From NCBI GenBank assembly GCA_014218215.1, contig CP043652.1, forward strand, positions 434,001-498,000: a stretch of 64,000 bases of DNA, read 5' to 3'. This document shows, in pieces, positions 14,611 to 24,500 of this stretch (position 1 is its first letter; each line of letters begins with the position of its first letter). This stretch comes from Geodermatophilaceae bacterium NBWT11. Lineage in GTDB: Bacteria; Actinomycetota; Actinomycetes; Mycobacteriales; Geodermatophilaceae. Under the pieces are notes generated by a model. That model had not been told where the DNA came from. It made no database searches and saw only the letters and a list, made by a program, of their open reading frames with translations. The translations under genes and the position numbers were made by a program.

Positions 14611-17238
14611 GTGAACGGCGCGGAAAAAGCAGAGCTGACCGAAGCCACGGCAATTGTCTCTGGATGGGTTGCCGCGGCAGGGAGGGTCTCGTCCGCTAGG
14701 CAGGGCGTCCTGAGTGCCGCAGCACAAGCGGACTCCCAGCTGCGCAGTCGACTGGTAGACGTGCCCCACGGGAAGACCGTGGGGTGGCGGGTTCTCGTCC
14801 TCGGTCGCGAGGACGGTCAGCTCCTGGCATCGCTTGCCGCCGCGGAGAGACTCCCCCCGCTCACCAAGGACGACGCCGCCACCATGTCGTTGTTCGCTGA
14901 AGCGATACCTCGCGCCATAGACAGATCCCGCGGTGCGGTCGGTCTCGGGCGGTTGTTCCGCGGCTCCGCAGCCAAGCAGGCGGCAGACGAAGCTGCCCAG
15001 TACGTGATGCGGGTCCACGCCGAAGGCAATCGCAAGGGCATTAGCCGGCACCTCACGAAGCTCAAGAACGACACGAACAGCCCCACGGTGGCAGTTCACG
15101 ACGCGCTGTCGCCTGACGTCGGACTGTCCCGTCGTCTGGCACCAGTCAGCCGGAAACAGGCGCTGGAGAGCGCGACCCCCTTTGCGCAACTGCCCGGCGT
15201 TCTGAGGACGCTCAGCAACCTCGCTCAGCTCGAGGCCGCGCGCCGCCAGTCTGTCGTCGCCAGTGGCCACGAGGTGCGCGCCGACGAGACGAAGGCCCTG
15301 GTGGCCTCCATGCCCGTCGAGCGGTTGAAGGACGCTACGCGCGATCGATTGCGCGTGAACGCACTCCTGGACGCCGGCATCCGAACCGTCCAGCAAGTCC
15401 TGGATTCCGAAGCGAGGCTGCAGCGCCTGCCTGGCGTCGGCGTCAAGACGGCAGATCGAATGGTGGGCGCTGCGATGGCCCTGTGGCAGGCGACCTACGA
15501 CGACATGCCTGCCCGACTGGACATGAAGCGCCGGTCTCCGGCAGCGACCACGTTGTTGCGGGACCTCGCGGCGTGGGACGCCGTTCGAAGGACCATGGCC
15601 GATGGTAGCCAGCTGCCCGATCTCGCCGCCCTTCGAACCCTCGCGAGCGCTGTCGGCCCACGCGCAACCCACCTCGTCGTCTTCGCGATGTCAGGCCGCA
15701 GCCCCGGTGAACTGATCCGGCAAGTCATGCCGGTGCTGGAACGTGCTCGCCGGGTCGCGTTGGCATCGGGCCCAGGGCTGGCTGGTGATCCGTGGGACGA
15801 CTTCCTCACCCGCCCGGCTGACTACTACGCGCTGTTGAGCGAGCTGGGGTTCCTCGCCGAGGACGAGGCCAAGGCGCACGGCGACCTGCCGGACGAGATC
15901 GTCGAGGCTGTTCGCGCCCTCCAACTTGACACGACGTTCCTAACTGCGTCACTGCGCGGGTACCAGAGCTTCGCCGCGCGGTTCTTGCTGGTCCAGAAGA
16001 AGGTCGTGATCGGCGACGAGATGGGCCTCGGCAAGACGGTCGAGGCATTGGCCGCGCTGAGCCACCTGCGCAGCAAGGGCGAGGGCCACAGCCTGGTCGT
16101 GTGCCCGGCCGCGGTAGTCACCAACTGGGTCCGAGAGGTGGGCAACAAAACCAAGCTCGTTGCTCATCGACTGCACGGGCCAGATCGACTGAGCGCTGCC
16201 CGCCGGTGGGTGCGCAGCGGGGGCGTGGCAGTGATCACCTACGACACCCTCGGATGGCTGCTGGACGCGATGCCCAGCGTCCCCGATCTCGCTTGCGTGG
16301 TCGTCGACGAAGCCCACTACATCAAGAACCCGGACGCGAAGCGCACGGGCAGGGTGAGGCACTTCCTGGAGAACGCCCCGCGAGCGGTGCTGCTCACCGG
16401 CACACCGCTGGAGAACCGCATCGAGGAGTTCGGCAACCTCGTCAGCTATCTCAGGCCTGACCTGGTCGTCGACACCGATGGGCTCTCCGCGAGGCGGTTC
16501 CGCCAGCAGGTAGCCCCTGCGTACCTCAGGCGGAACCAGGAGGATGTCCTGACCGAGCTCCCGGAGTTGGTCGAGATGGAGGACTTCGCGCCTTTCACCG
16601 ACGAGGACGCACACGCCTACCGCCGTGCCGTGCGGGACGGCAACTTCATGGCGATGAGACAAGCGGCCCTTCGTCGCCCCGACTCGGGCAAGGCCCAACG
16701 GTTGGTCGAGATCGTCCGAGAAGCGGAGGAGAACGACCGTCGTGTCATCGTCTTCTCCTACTTCCGAGACGCACTCGACATGGTCGCCCGCACTCTCCCG
16801 GGTCGAGTCGTCGGCCCGTTGACCGGGTCGGTGAACGCGAACAAGCGGCAGGCGATGGTGGATGAGTTCAGCAGGGGGAAGGGCGGAGCGGTCCTGGTGG
16901 CGCAGATCGATGCCGGGGGCGTCGGGTTGAACATCCAGGCTGCGTCGGTGGTGGTGATCTGCGAGCCGCAGCTGAAGCCGACCACCGAATGGCAGGCCAT
17001 CGCACGCGCCCGGCGTATGGGACAGCTCGAGTCCGTCCAGGTGCACCGTCTGCTGTCCGAGGAGGGAGTCGATCAGCGGGTCCGCGAGATCCTGGCGAAG
17101 AAGGGCGCGTTGTTCGATGACTTCGCCCGGGTCAGCGCCACGGCCGAGAGCGCACCGGAGGCGTATGACGTGTCCGAGGCAGAACTAGCTCGCGAAGTAG
17201 TCGAGGACGAACGGCGCAGATTGTTCGGAACACCATGA
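14611..17238 (+). CDS. SNF2-family helicase with helix-hairpin-helix N-terminus
   Basis: An 875-residue ATP-dependent DNA translocase. Residues about 265-295 hold a helix-hairpin-helix (LQRLPGVGVKTADRMVGA), a non-specific DNA-binding motif. The SNF2 core starts near 445: VVIGDEMGLGKTVEAL, CVVVDEAHYIKN, LLTGTPLEN, and the C-terminal lobe ending ARARRMGQ. The N-terminal 440 residues are otherwise helical and unfamiliar. The start is GTG and the stop overlaps the PIN gene start as ATGA, so helicase and nuclease are made together. The pairing implies DNA or RNA unwinding coupled to PIN cleavage, most likely in anti-phage defence given the location. Confidence 0.8.
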   Translation: MNGAEKAELTEATAIVSGWVAAAGRVSSARQGVLSAAAQADSQLRSRLVDVPHGKTVGWRVLVLGREDGQLLASLAAAERLPPLTKDDAATMSLFAEAIPRAIDRSRGAVGLGRLFRGSAAKQAADEAAQYVMRVHAEGNRKGISRHLTKLKNDTNSPTVAVHDALSPDVGLSRRLAPVSRKQALESATPFAQLPGVLRTLSNLAQLEAARRQSVVASGHEVRADETKALVASMPVERLKDATRDRLRVNALLDAGIRTVQQVLDSEARLQRLPGVGVKTADRMVGAAMALWQATYDDMPARLDMKRRSPAATTLLRDLAAWDAVRRTMADGSQLPDLAALRTLASAVGPRATHLVVFAMSGRSPGELIRQVMPVLERARRVALASGPGLAGDPWDDFLTRPADYYALLSELGFLAEDEAKAHGDLPDEIVEAVRALQLDTTFLTASLRGYQSFAARFLLVQKKVVIGDEMGLGKTVEALAALSHLRSKGEGHSLVVCPAAVVTNWVREVGNKTKLVAHRLHGPDRLSAARRWVRSGGVAVITYDTLGWLLDAMPSVPDLACVVVDEAHYIKNPDAKRTGRVRHFLENAPRAVLLTGTPLENRIEEFGNLVSYLRPDLVVDTDGLSARRFRQQVAPAYLRRNQEDVLTELPELVEMEDFAPFTDEDAHAYRRAVRDGNFMAMRQAALRRPDSGKAQRLVEIVREAEENDRRVIVFSYFRDALDMVARTLPGRVVGPLTGSVNANKRQAMVDEFSRGKGGAVLVAQIDAGGVGLNIQAASVVVICEPQLKPTTEWQAIARARRMGQLESVQVHRLLSEEGVDQRVREILAKKGALFDDFARVSATAESAPEAYDVSEAELAREVVEDERRRLFGTP

Positions 17239-18320
17239 CAGCTGCACCTCGGCGCAATCGCGCCGTCATCCTCGACAACAACGTCTGGTCCTACCTGGCT
17301 GCCCAATCATCGGACGTCCGGTATGTGGAACGAGCAGCAAAGCGGGGCAACTGGACGCTGCTGACTCCGCCGAGCATTCTCCTCGAGGCACTTCGGCGTC
17401 CCCACGCCCGCGAGCGACGCGCGACGGTGAGAGCCATGAGCGTCGGCCCTCAGCGCCGACGTGTTCTCCCCGAGATCGCCATGGAGGTCGACGACTTCAT
17501 CGCTCTCGTCGGCCGCCATCTGCCTGCGCTGCTCAGGCCGACTCCCGATCGACTCCGTCGCAAGGCCCTCGACGACTACTGGACGGCAGGCATCTGGACC
17601 GAAGTAGCGAACGACGACCGACACTCGCACCAGAACCAGGTCGCTGCCGCCTCCCAGCGGGCGTCGCTCATCGCGACAGCCCGTGAGAACAAGACATCCC
17701 TGGGCAGGATCGGATTCGACGCCAGGCAGCTGCACACGCTGCTGCACCTGACCGACGAGAGAGCACCAGCGTCTTACCTGCTCGGCTGGGACGGCTCTCA
17801 ACGCGAAGCGTGGCGAGTGCAGCTGCGCGACCACTGGTTCAGGGCCCTGATCTGGAGCGACCACCAACGCGACAGGAGCGCGGCTCTCTACCGCGAGTGG
17901 GCCGGCTGCCATCTCGATCTCGACGCGATCTCGGCCGCGGGGCCAGCCCTGACGGAGCTCTTCCTCTCGACCGTGCAGCCGATCGATCTTCCGCACGCCT
18001 GGTTCCGATGGGCCGTCAACATGGCGCAGGAGGCGCGGAAGATCGGCAGCGGGAATGCTGTCGACAACCAACACAGCGCGTACCTACCGAACGCCGACCT
18101 GTTCATCACAGCTGACCGCAGGATGGCTGACGCACTCGCCATTGCCAGCGGCCAGACGCCCTTTCCTGTCGCGCACACCTTGCTGGCCATCGTCGAACCA
18201 CTGCACACATTTGCTTCTCGTATCGGGGACCTGCTGCAGGAACAGGTGGCGCCGGAATCGACGACGGGCTCCCGACACGAGGCGTCCCGGGGGCGCATGT
18301 CGCCGCCTGTGACCGGTTAG
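17235..18320 (+). CDS. PIN-like nuclease partner of the SNF2 helicase
   Basis: A 361-residue protein with the PIN fold acidic residues in order: VILDNNVWSYLA near residue 10 (first Asp), a Glu in LLEALRR near 48, and DNQHSAYLPNADLFITADRRM near 275-295 (Asp/His and the TxD motif). PIN proteins are metal-dependent ribonucleases or, in some defence systems, structure-specific nucleases. The large middle insertion of about 200 residues is longer than in VapC-type toxins, so it is not a simple toxin, and there is no antitoxin gene beside it. It is coupled to the helicase by a four-base overlap. Nine bases separate it from drmD. Confidence 0.7.
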   Translation: MTAAPRRNRAVILDNNVWSYLAAQSSDVRYVERAAKRGNWTLLTPPSILLEALRRPHARERRATVRAMSVGPQRRRVLPEIAMEVDDFIALVGRHLPALLRPTPDRLRRKALDDYWTAGIWTEVANDDRHSHQNQVAAASQRASLIATARENKTSLGRIGFDARQLHTLLHLTDERAPASYLLGWDGSQREAWRVQLRDHWFRALIWSDHQRDRSAALYREWAGCHLDLDAISAAGPALTELFLSTVQPIDLPHAWFRWAVNMAQEARKIGSGNAVDNQHSAYLPNADLFITADRRMADALAIASGQTPFPVAHTLLAIVEPLHTFASRIGDLLQEQVAPESTTGSRHEASRGRMSPPVTG

Positions 18321-18329
18321 TGTCGATTC

Positions 18330-21300
18330 GTGATCACGGGGGCACGCGAAGGCGTGGCGCAGAAGATGGCTGGTCTGACGAGCGCACGCATGGTGCCGCA
18401 GCAAGGCCAGATCGCGCAGGTGCGCGGAGCGACCTGGGCAGTCACGGATGTCCGCGTCCAGGGTCTGCCGCGTAGCGGTGCAGACGACGCACTCACGGGC
18501 CTGCAGCACGCCGTCACCCTCCAATCTCTCGACGAAGACCGGCTCGGCGACGAACTGCAGGTCGTGTGGGAGCTGGAGCAGGGGCGATCACTGAAGCCCG
18601 AACTCGGTCTGCCAGCGACCATCGACCCCGCGGGTTTCGACCACCCCGGTCGCCTGGCCGCCTTCATCGATGCATTGCGCTGGGGCGCCATCACGTCCGC
18701 CGATTCTCAGATCGTCCAGGCACCGTTCCGAAGCGGCGCTAACGTCGAGGCTTACCAGCTCGAACCGCTGCGACGAGCTCTCCGTGAGTCGCGTGCCAAC
18801 TTGCTCCTCGCCGACGACGTCGGCCTCGGTAAGACCATCGAGGCCGGCCTCGTCGTCCAAGAGCTCTTCCTCCGCCACCGTGCACGCACCGCGATCATCG
18901 TCTGTCCCGCCGGCCTGGCGCTGAAGTGGCAGGACGAGATGCTGGAGAAGTTCGGGCTCGACTTCACGGTGATCAACTCAGAGACGATGCGCGAGGTCCG
19001 GCGCAGCCACGGGTTGCACGCCAACCCGTTCACGCTCTTCCCGCGCATCATCGTCTCGATGTCCTGGCTGCCCGGGCAGCGCGCCCAGCGCCTCCTCCGC
19101 GACGTCTACTCGCAGACAGCGAAGCGAGAGGGCGCCCGCCGCTTCGCCTACGACATCCTGATCGTCGACGAGGCGCACCACGTCGCGCCGTCGAGCCCGC
19201 AGCGGGTCGACAAGCTGAACATCACCCGCCGCGGCTACGCCGTCGACTCGCACCGCACGCACGCCGTCCGCGAGTTGGCCGAGAAGTGCGAGCACCGCCT
19301 GTTCCTCAGCGCGACCCCGCACAACGGCTACGTCGAGTCGTTCACCGCACTCCTGGAGATGATCGATCCGCAGCGCTTCGTCCGCGGCTCGCACATCGAC
19401 CGTTCGGCCTTGCGCGAGGTCGCCGTCCGCCGGCTCAAGCGCGACTTGAAGGAGGCGAAGGGCTTCCAAGAGCGCAAAGTCACCGCGTTGCCGTTCGAGC
19501 CCACGCCGGGCGAGGAGGAAGCGTACGAGCGCCTCCTCGCCTTCACGAACCGGCGCGACAAGGCGGTGGTCACGGGGGATGGCGCCGCCAAGCAGGCCCG
19601 CGACATGGCGACGCTCCTCCTGAAGAAGCGCTTCTTCTCCTCCCCCGTCGCCTTCGCCCGCACGGTGGACGTCTACCTGGAGACGCGGCTCCGCGGTGTG
19701 GACGCCGAGCTGACCGGCGACTACGACGACGTCCTTGGCGTCGACGCCGACGACCTCGAGGAAGGCAAGTCGGACCAGACCGAGCTGCTGACCCTCGCCC
19801 GCACCCGGCGGAAGCTCCCTCCCCTGACCGACGAGGACGTCGCGGGCCTGCGGTGGCTCAGCCGGTGGGGCCACGAGTTCGACGGCACCGTCGACTCCCG
19901 CCTTGCGGCCCTGGTCCACCACCTCGACGGGGTGCTATTCGCCGGCGATCTCTGGATCGACGAGCGGATCGTCGTCTTCACCGAGTACGTCGACACCCTG
20001 TACTGGGTCAGGGACAACCTGCTCCAGCACGGCTACGACGCCGATCGGATCGCGGTGATCGACGGCAGCACCGACCCCGAGCAGCGCGAGATCACGCGCG
20101 CTCAGTTCAACGAGCCGCCGAGCAAGACGAAGGTGCGCATCCTGCTCGCCACAGACGCGGCCGGGGAAGGCATCGACCTGCAGGCCAACTGCCACCGGTT
20201 GTTCAACTACGACATCCCGTTCAACCCGAACCGGCTTGAGCAGCGCATCGGCCGGGTCGACCGGTACGGCCAGGAGCACCAGCCCGACATCCGCCACTTC
20301 ACGCCGGTGGCGGGCCCCTCCGGCCTGGCGTCGGACGTCGACTTCCTCGCCCGGGTCGCCACCAAGATCGCCCGGGTCGAGCTGGACCTAGGCTCGGCGA
20401 ACGAGATCATCGCGCCCGACATCCAGCGCAAGCTCACCGGCGCCGCGCTCACGCCAAGGTCGAACGAGCAGGCCCCCAAGGGAGACCGCGCAGTCAACGA
20501 GATGCTGCTGGGCCAGCGGCAAGTGAACGCCGAGCTGACCGCGCTCGAGACCCAGCTGGAGGAGGATCGGGAGAGCCTTCATCTGCGGCCCATGAACCTC
20601 CGACGCGTAGTCGAGACCGCTCTGGACCTCGACATGCAGCCTCGACTGGTCCCCACCCAGCTCAAGGACGGCGGCGCCGAGGTCTTCGAGTTGCCGTCCC
20701 TCGCTCGCTCCTGGGAACCCGTCACCCGGGGCCTGGCCAGCCGACTGGAGCCGGACCGTCTGCGGCCCATCACGTTCGACCAGGACGTCGCCCGCGCCAC
20801 CACGGACGTCGTCCACGCCCACCTGGGCCACCCGTTGCTCCAGCGGTCCACTCGGCTGCTCCGATCCGCCCTGTGGAGCGGCGAGACCGACCTGCACCGG
20901 GTCAGCGCCGTCGTGGTCCCCGGGCTCGACGAGTCCTTCGCCGCCGCCGTCGTCCGACTCGTCCTGGTCGGTCGGGGCGGCCTCCGGCTGCACGAGGAGG
21001 TCTTCCTGGCCGGCACGCGGCTGGCCCGTCGGCAGCAGGTCGGAGTCGAGCGAGCCGAGGAGCTGTTGGCCCGGGCGCTGGACGGCGACCAGCTGACCGC
21101 CGCGCCGAACGAGTTCGCGCACGGCCTCGCCACGGCATGGGACGACGAGGCGACGGGCCTCCGCTCCCGCGTCGAGGACGCCATCCGGGTGCGGGTTGAG
21201 CGGCGGACACGGGAGGTCGAGGACCGACTGGCGAAGCGGCGCGAGGAGGACCTCGGCCGGGTGGACGCCATCTTCACGCGCTTCGCCGGCACCCTCCGCG

Positions 21301-21548
21301 AGTCGATCGCCGCGGCAGAGAAGCTCGAACAGGAAGCGGAGGCGATGTTGTTCGACGTCGAGCAGCACCAATCGGAGCGGGACCTGCGGCAGATGCGCGC
21401 ACGGCTCGACGAAATCGACGACGAGCGCCGCCGCGAACGAGAGGCGGTGGAGACCCGCTACCAGGACGTGAAGCCATGGCCGTTCCCTGCCGCGGTGCTC
21501 TTCGCGATCAGCCCCGCCGACGTCGAGCGGGGGGTGTCGGTCCGATGA
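18330..21548 (+). CDS. drmD: DISARM class 1 helicase DrmD
   Basis: A SNF2-like helicase of about 1,060-1,072 residues. Core motifs are LLADDVGLGKTIEAGLV near 165, DILIVDEAHHVAP near 285, LFLSATPHNGY near 330, ATDAAGEGIDLQ and QRIGRVDRYGQ near 645. A coiled-coil tail ends the protein. Together with the next four genes it makes the class 1 DISARM arrangement; drmD and drmMI are the class-defining genes. DISARM restricts unmodified incoming phage DNA. GTG 18330 was kept, but ATG 18366 is nearly as likely. The stop overlaps the drmMI start as ATGA. Confidence 0.9.
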   Translation: MITGAREGVAQKMAGLTSARMVPQQGQIAQVRGATWAVTDVRVQGLPRSGADDALTGLQHAVTLQSLDEDRLGDELQVVWELEQGRSLKPELGLPATIDPAGFDHPGRLAAFIDALRWGAITSADSQIVQAPFRSGANVEAYQLEPLRRALRESRANLLLADDVGLGKTIEAGLVVQELFLRHRARTAIIVCPAGLALKWQDEMLEKFGLDFTVINSETMREVRRSHGLHANPFTLFPRIIVSMSWLPGQRAQRLLRDVYSQTAKREGARRFAYDILIVDEAHHVAPSSPQRVDKLNITRRGYAVDSHRTHAVRELAEKCEHRLFLSATPHNGYVESFTALLEMIDPQRFVRGSHIDRSALREVAVRRLKRDLKEAKGFQERKVTALPFEPTPGEEEAYERLLAFTNRRDKAVVTGDGAAKQARDMATLLLKKRFFSSPVAFARTVDVYLETRLRGVDAELTGDYDDVLGVDADDLEEGKSDQTELLTLARTRRKLPPLTDEDVAGLRWLSRWGHEFDGTVDSRLAALVHHLDGVLFAGDLWIDERIVVFTEYVDTLYWVRDNLLQHGYDADRIAVIDGSTDPEQREITRAQFNEPPSKTKVRILLATDAAGEGIDLQANCHRLFNYDIPFNPNRLEQRIGRVDRYGQEHQPDIRHFTPVAGPSGLASDVDFLARVATKIARVELDLGSANEIIAPDIQRKLTGAALTPRSNEQAPKGDRAVNEMLLGQRQVNAELTALETQLEEDRESLHLRPMNLRRVVETALDLDMQPRLVPTQLKDGGAEVFELPSLARSWEPVTRGLASRLEPDRLRPITFDQDVARATTDVVHAHLGHPLLQRSTRLLRSALWSGETDLHRVSAVVVPGLDESFAAAVVRLVLVGRGGLRLHEEVFLAGTRLARRQQVGVERAEELLARALDGDQLTAAPNEFAHGLATAWDDEATGLRSRVEDAIRVRVERRTREVEDRLAKRREEDLGRVDAIFTRFAGTLRESIAAAEKLEQEAEAMLFDVEQHQSERDLRQMRARLDEIDDERRREREAVETRYQDVKPWPFPAAVLFAISPADVERGVSVR

Positions 21549-24500
21549 GGCGTCGTCCGCCGAGCACGACGCAGCTACACCAGGACTGGTTGGCGCAGGT
21601 CGAGACCGACGGCCCGTTCCTGTCCCTGCCGGTCCTGAAGGACACGTGGCCCAACGGGATGGAGCCACTGAGCGACGTCGACGACCGGCTGGTCACGTTC
21701 AAGCAGAGCCACGCCGCCTGGGAGCAGGCCTTCGACAGTTCCCGGAACGCGCCGGCCGCGCAGTACGCCGACGTGGCGCGCTCCTGGGTGGACGTGGTGC
21801 TCGACGTCCTTGCCGGGTGGGAGGGGCATCGAGTCGCACCGGGCGAGCTGCCGGAGGACCTGGTGGTCCGGTCGCCGGGCGAGACGATCGCGGTTCGACC
21901 GGACGGCGCCCTACGTGGCCGGGACGGCGAGCTCGTGTGCCTGTTGCGGGTCGTGGCGCCGACCGACAGCCTGCAGGCGGCAGGCCTGGACGGCTGGTCG
22001 GCGAGCGAGGTCGACCGGATGGCCGCGCTGATGCGCAGGGCCGACGTCGCGGTCGGGGTGGTGACCGACGGCCGCTGGTGGTCGCTGGTCTGGGCCGGCG
22101 AGGGCACGACCACCGGGTCGGGTGTGGTCGACGCGCTGAGCTGGCGCGAGGAGCCCCGGCTGCGTGACGCGTTCCTGACGCTGGTCAGCGCGTCGACGCT
22201 GCGACATGCGAACCCCGAGCGCCGTCTCCCACGCTTGTTCGCACGCAGCGTGCTCGAAGCCGAGGAGATCACCGAGGCCCTCGGCGTCCAGGTCCGCAAG
22301 TCCGTCGAGCTCCTGGTCCAGGCGTTCTCCGAGGCGCGCCTGTCCGCGCGAGGCAGGGGGCTCGACGACCCGCTGTCCGAGGACCCGGACGAGATGTACC
22401 AGGCCGCAGTCACCGCGATGATGCGGGTGGTCTTCCTGCTCTTCGCCGAGGAGCGCGGGATGCTGCCGACGCCGGAGCTCTACCGGGCCGCCTACGGGAT
22501 CAGCGACCTGCTCGACGACCTGCAAGGCCGGGCGCAGCAGGAGGGAGAAGAATACCTCGACCACTCCACGGACGTCTGGCACCGGCTGCTCGCAGTCAGC
22601 ACCGCGCTCTACGGCGGGGCGAACTTCGACGAGGTCCGAATGCCCGCCTACGGCGGTTCCCTGTTCGACCCCCAGCGGTTCCCGTGGCTGGCCGCCGAGC
22701 GTCCCGACGGCGGACTACGCCTGCGGGTGTCGGACCGGGTGATGCTTCACGTGCTCGAGTCGGTGCAGGTGGCCAAGGTCGGCGGTCAGGCACGGCGGAT
22801 CTCCTTCCGGGACGTCGACGTCGAGCAGATCGGCTACATCTACGAGGGCTTGCTCGGCTACACCTGCCGCGAGGTCGACGCCGAGGTCGTAATCGGACTC
22901 GTCGGCAAGGACGGCGAGGAACCCGAGATCGACCTGGACACCCTGGACGAGATCTACGAGGAGTCGCGGGGCGCCAAGGACTTCGCCGCGAAGCTGACCG
23001 ACTGGGTCAAGCAGAGCCAGCCGGCGGCGAAGCTCGTCTCCGCGACGAAGCTGGCCAAGCTGCACGACGCCGACGTCGACGAGGCGGAGATGAACCGCCT
23101 CCTCAAGCCGATCGCCGGAGACGACCCCGACCTCCTTCCTGCGCTGGTGTCGTGGGGCAACCTCATCCGCCGCGACCTGCGCGACCTGCCCTACGTCGTG
23201 CCGCGCGGCGGGCTGGTCGTGTCGGAGACCCCGTCGCGGAAGAACGCCGGCGCCCACTACACCCCCCGCTCGCTCGCCGAAGAAGTCGTGCTCCACGCCC
23301 TGCAGCCGCTGGTCTACGAACCCGGACCGCTGCAGACCAACGACGAGGACGCCTGGCGGCTCAAGTCGAGCTCGGCGATCCTCGACCTCAAGGTCGCCGA
23401 CATCGCCGCCGGCTCCGGAGCCTTCCTCGTCGCCGCCGCCCGTTACCTCGGCGACCGCCTCGTCGAAGCCTGGACCGCCGAAGCCATCATCGACGGCGAC
23501 CACGTCGACACCGGCCTGCGCACCCGCGCCATCCGCGAAGTCATCGCCCACTGCCTCTACGGGGCCGACATCAACGGCATGGCGGTCGAGATGTGCAAGC
23601 TGTCGCTCTGGCTGGTGTCACTGGACCCGTCCAAGCCGTTTTCGTTCGTCGACGACAAGGTCTTCCACGGCAACTCACTGCTCGGCCTCACCACGCTCGA
23701 CCAGCTCCGCCATCTGCACATCGCACCGAAGACGAAGAAGTCCCAGCAACTCAGCGCCTTCGTCGGCGCCGAGGCCGTACTCGACGAGGTCACCCGCATC
23801 CGCCACCAGCTCGCCACCACCGTCGACGAGGACGATCCGCAGCGCACACGCAACGGCAAGCGTCGCCTTCTCGAACAGTCAGCACAGGTCACCGCCAAGC
23901 TTCGCCTGATCGCCGACGGCATCGTCGCCACCGCACTCCGCCTCGGCGGCAAGGGTGGTACTGCCCTAGACGACGCATTCACCGCGCTCGAAGGCGCCCT
24001 CATCCGAGCGTTTCCCGCCGACAGAAGCACCGGCGACGCCACCGCCCTGAACCGGATCATCGAGCAGGGACTCACCCCCACCGTTTCTACCGACTACAAG
24101 CGCTGGGAACCGCTCCACTGGATTATCGAAGCCCCCGACGTACTCCTTGAGCATGGCGGATTCGACGCCATCGTCGGCAACCCCCCATTCCTCGGTGGCA
24201 AGCGCATTTCGCCAGCCCTTGGCTCTAATTTTCGCGAGTGGCTAATGCAGGGAGTCGCCAACGGTCGGACCGGCAATGCCGACCTAGCTGCATACTTCTT
24301 CCTGCGAGCATGGTCGCTACTGACCAAGGGCTACCTTGGGCTGATCGCGACCAACACAATCGCGCAAGGCGATACTCGAGGTGTCGGACTCGACCAGATC
24401 GCCATGGCAGGAGGCGAGATAATGCGTTCCATCAGAAGCGCGCCTTGGCCTTCAGCGTCAGCAAATCTGGAGTATGCGGCGATCTGGATTTCAAAAACCG

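Noticed and set aside
17235-18320. VapC toxin of a toxin-antitoxin pair
   Set aside because: The protein is more than twice the VapC length and no antitoxin gene is adjacent.
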